DNA of 5,330 bases, taken from NCBI GenBank assembly GCA_030433225.1, contig JAUIMD010000171.1, positions 1 to 5,330 on the forward strand, written 5' to 3'. Shown here piece after piece: positions 5,108 through 5,330 of the stretch. This stretch comes from Bacteroidia bacterium (lineage in GTDB: Bacteria > Bacteroidota > Bacteroidia > Bacteroidales > UBA5342). A program made the translations under genes and the position numbers. Every line of letters starts with the position of its first letter. The first letter of the stretch is position 1. The notes beneath the pieces were generated by a model that saw only the letters and a list, made by a program, of their open reading frames with translations, had not been told where the DNA came from and ran no database searches.

Positions 5108-5330
5108 TTATTTTTTGGTGACCGTTGTTACGGCCTTCATCTTCATAAGCATGGGCATTTGTATAAGTTCACCGTTTTGCGGGTTTTTAAAACTGATGTC
5201 CATGTTCATATCCATCATCAGGGTAGATGAGCCCGGCATGCCATCCTTAGGGAAAACAACAAAATCACCGGTTTGGGTACCGCTGGCTTTTAGCTGCATA
5301 TCCATCCCGTTTTGCTGAAAATTCTGACCG
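5108..5330 (-). CDS. C-terminal part of an unidentified methionine-rich protein (partial)
   Basis: The minus strand is open from the window edge to a TAA at 5108-5110, giving 73 visible residues beginning GQNFQQNGMDMQLKASG. The internal ATG at 5303-5305 is unlikely to be the start because the frame continues upstream and the residues before it fit the same polar, beta-rich character. Eleven of the 73 residues are Met, clustered in LMMDMNMD and QMPMLMKMKA, with Met at alternate positions. That pattern suits beta strands with one Met-lined face. A middle segment (GDFVVFPKDGMPGSSTL) is loosely reminiscent of exported Bacteroidota beta-rich proteins of the TapB/DUF3108 type, but I cannot assign a family. 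The terminator beginning 3 nt past the stop supports this strand over the overlapping plus-strand frame. The N-terminus and any signal peptide lie outside the window. Confidence 0.7.
   Translation of the reverse strand, partial: GQNFQQNGMDMQLKASGTQTGDFVVFPKDGMPGSSTLMMDMNMDISFKNPQNGELIQMPMLMKMKAVTTVTKK

Noticed and set aside
5115..5318. Plus-strand frame with hydrophobic, membrane-like translation
   Set aside because: It is antisense to the Met-rich leftward frame. ATG codons read in reverse give CAT and neighbouring frames rich in Ile, Phe and Ser, which mimics a membrane segment. The terminator placement favours the minus-strand gene.
1..5330. Search for a mobile element, CRISPR array, tRNA or rRNA, toxin-antitoxin or defence module
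   Set aside because: No transposase, integrase, direct repeat array, cloverleaf or small gene pair is visible. All long open frames are accounted for by housekeeping or small envelope-type genes.

Overview
The window looks like an ordinary chromosomal housekeeping segment from a member of the Bacteroidota (Bacteroidetes). The evidence is: (i) promoter-like TAnnTTTG -7 elements, the signature of this phylum, in front of manA, ispE and dnaB; (ii) A/T-rich translation starts without clear Shine-Dalgarno sequences; (iii) Bacteroidota-like protein sequences, including a stand-alone FtsE-type ATPase and a small DUF6265-type lipoprotein. Placement below phylum is uncertain. The proteins look closest to Bacteroidales/Marinilabiliales types, but this is an impression and not a search result.

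Layout: (1) 1-41, minus strand: the first codons of a gene with a signal-peptide-like N-terminus, running off the left edge. (2) 42-222: divergent intergenic region with a good manA promoter. (3) 223-1218, plus: manA, class I mannose-6-phosphate isomerase. (4) 1221-2039, minus: ispE, CDP-methylerythritol kinase, tail-to-tail with manA with only 2 bp between the stop codons. A strong hairpin with a U-rich 3' arm, probably the manA terminator, lies inside the 3' end of the ispE coding sequence. (5) 2040-2274: divergent promoter region serving ispE and dnaB. (6) 2275-3816, 3840-4550 and 4583-5056, plus: dnaB (replicative helicase), an ftsE-like ABC ATPase and a DUF6265-type lipoprotein. They are spaced 23 and 32 nt apart, so they are a probable transcription unit. 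(7) 5077-5104: bidirectional intrinsic terminator. (8) 5108-5330, minus: C-terminal part of an unidentified, strikingly methionine-rich protein, running off the right edge.

The genes do not form one pathway. They cover sugar-phosphate supply (mannose-6-P for GDP-mannose and glycan synthesis), isoprenoid precursor synthesis, chromosome replication and probably cell-division or envelope remodelling. I see no mobile element, CRISPR array, RNA gene, toxin-antitoxin pair or defence system. I do not find a convincing new biological system here. The observations most worth a second look are the manA terminator embedded in ispE coding sequence, the methionine-rich protein end, and the organisation of the dnaB promoter and leader.
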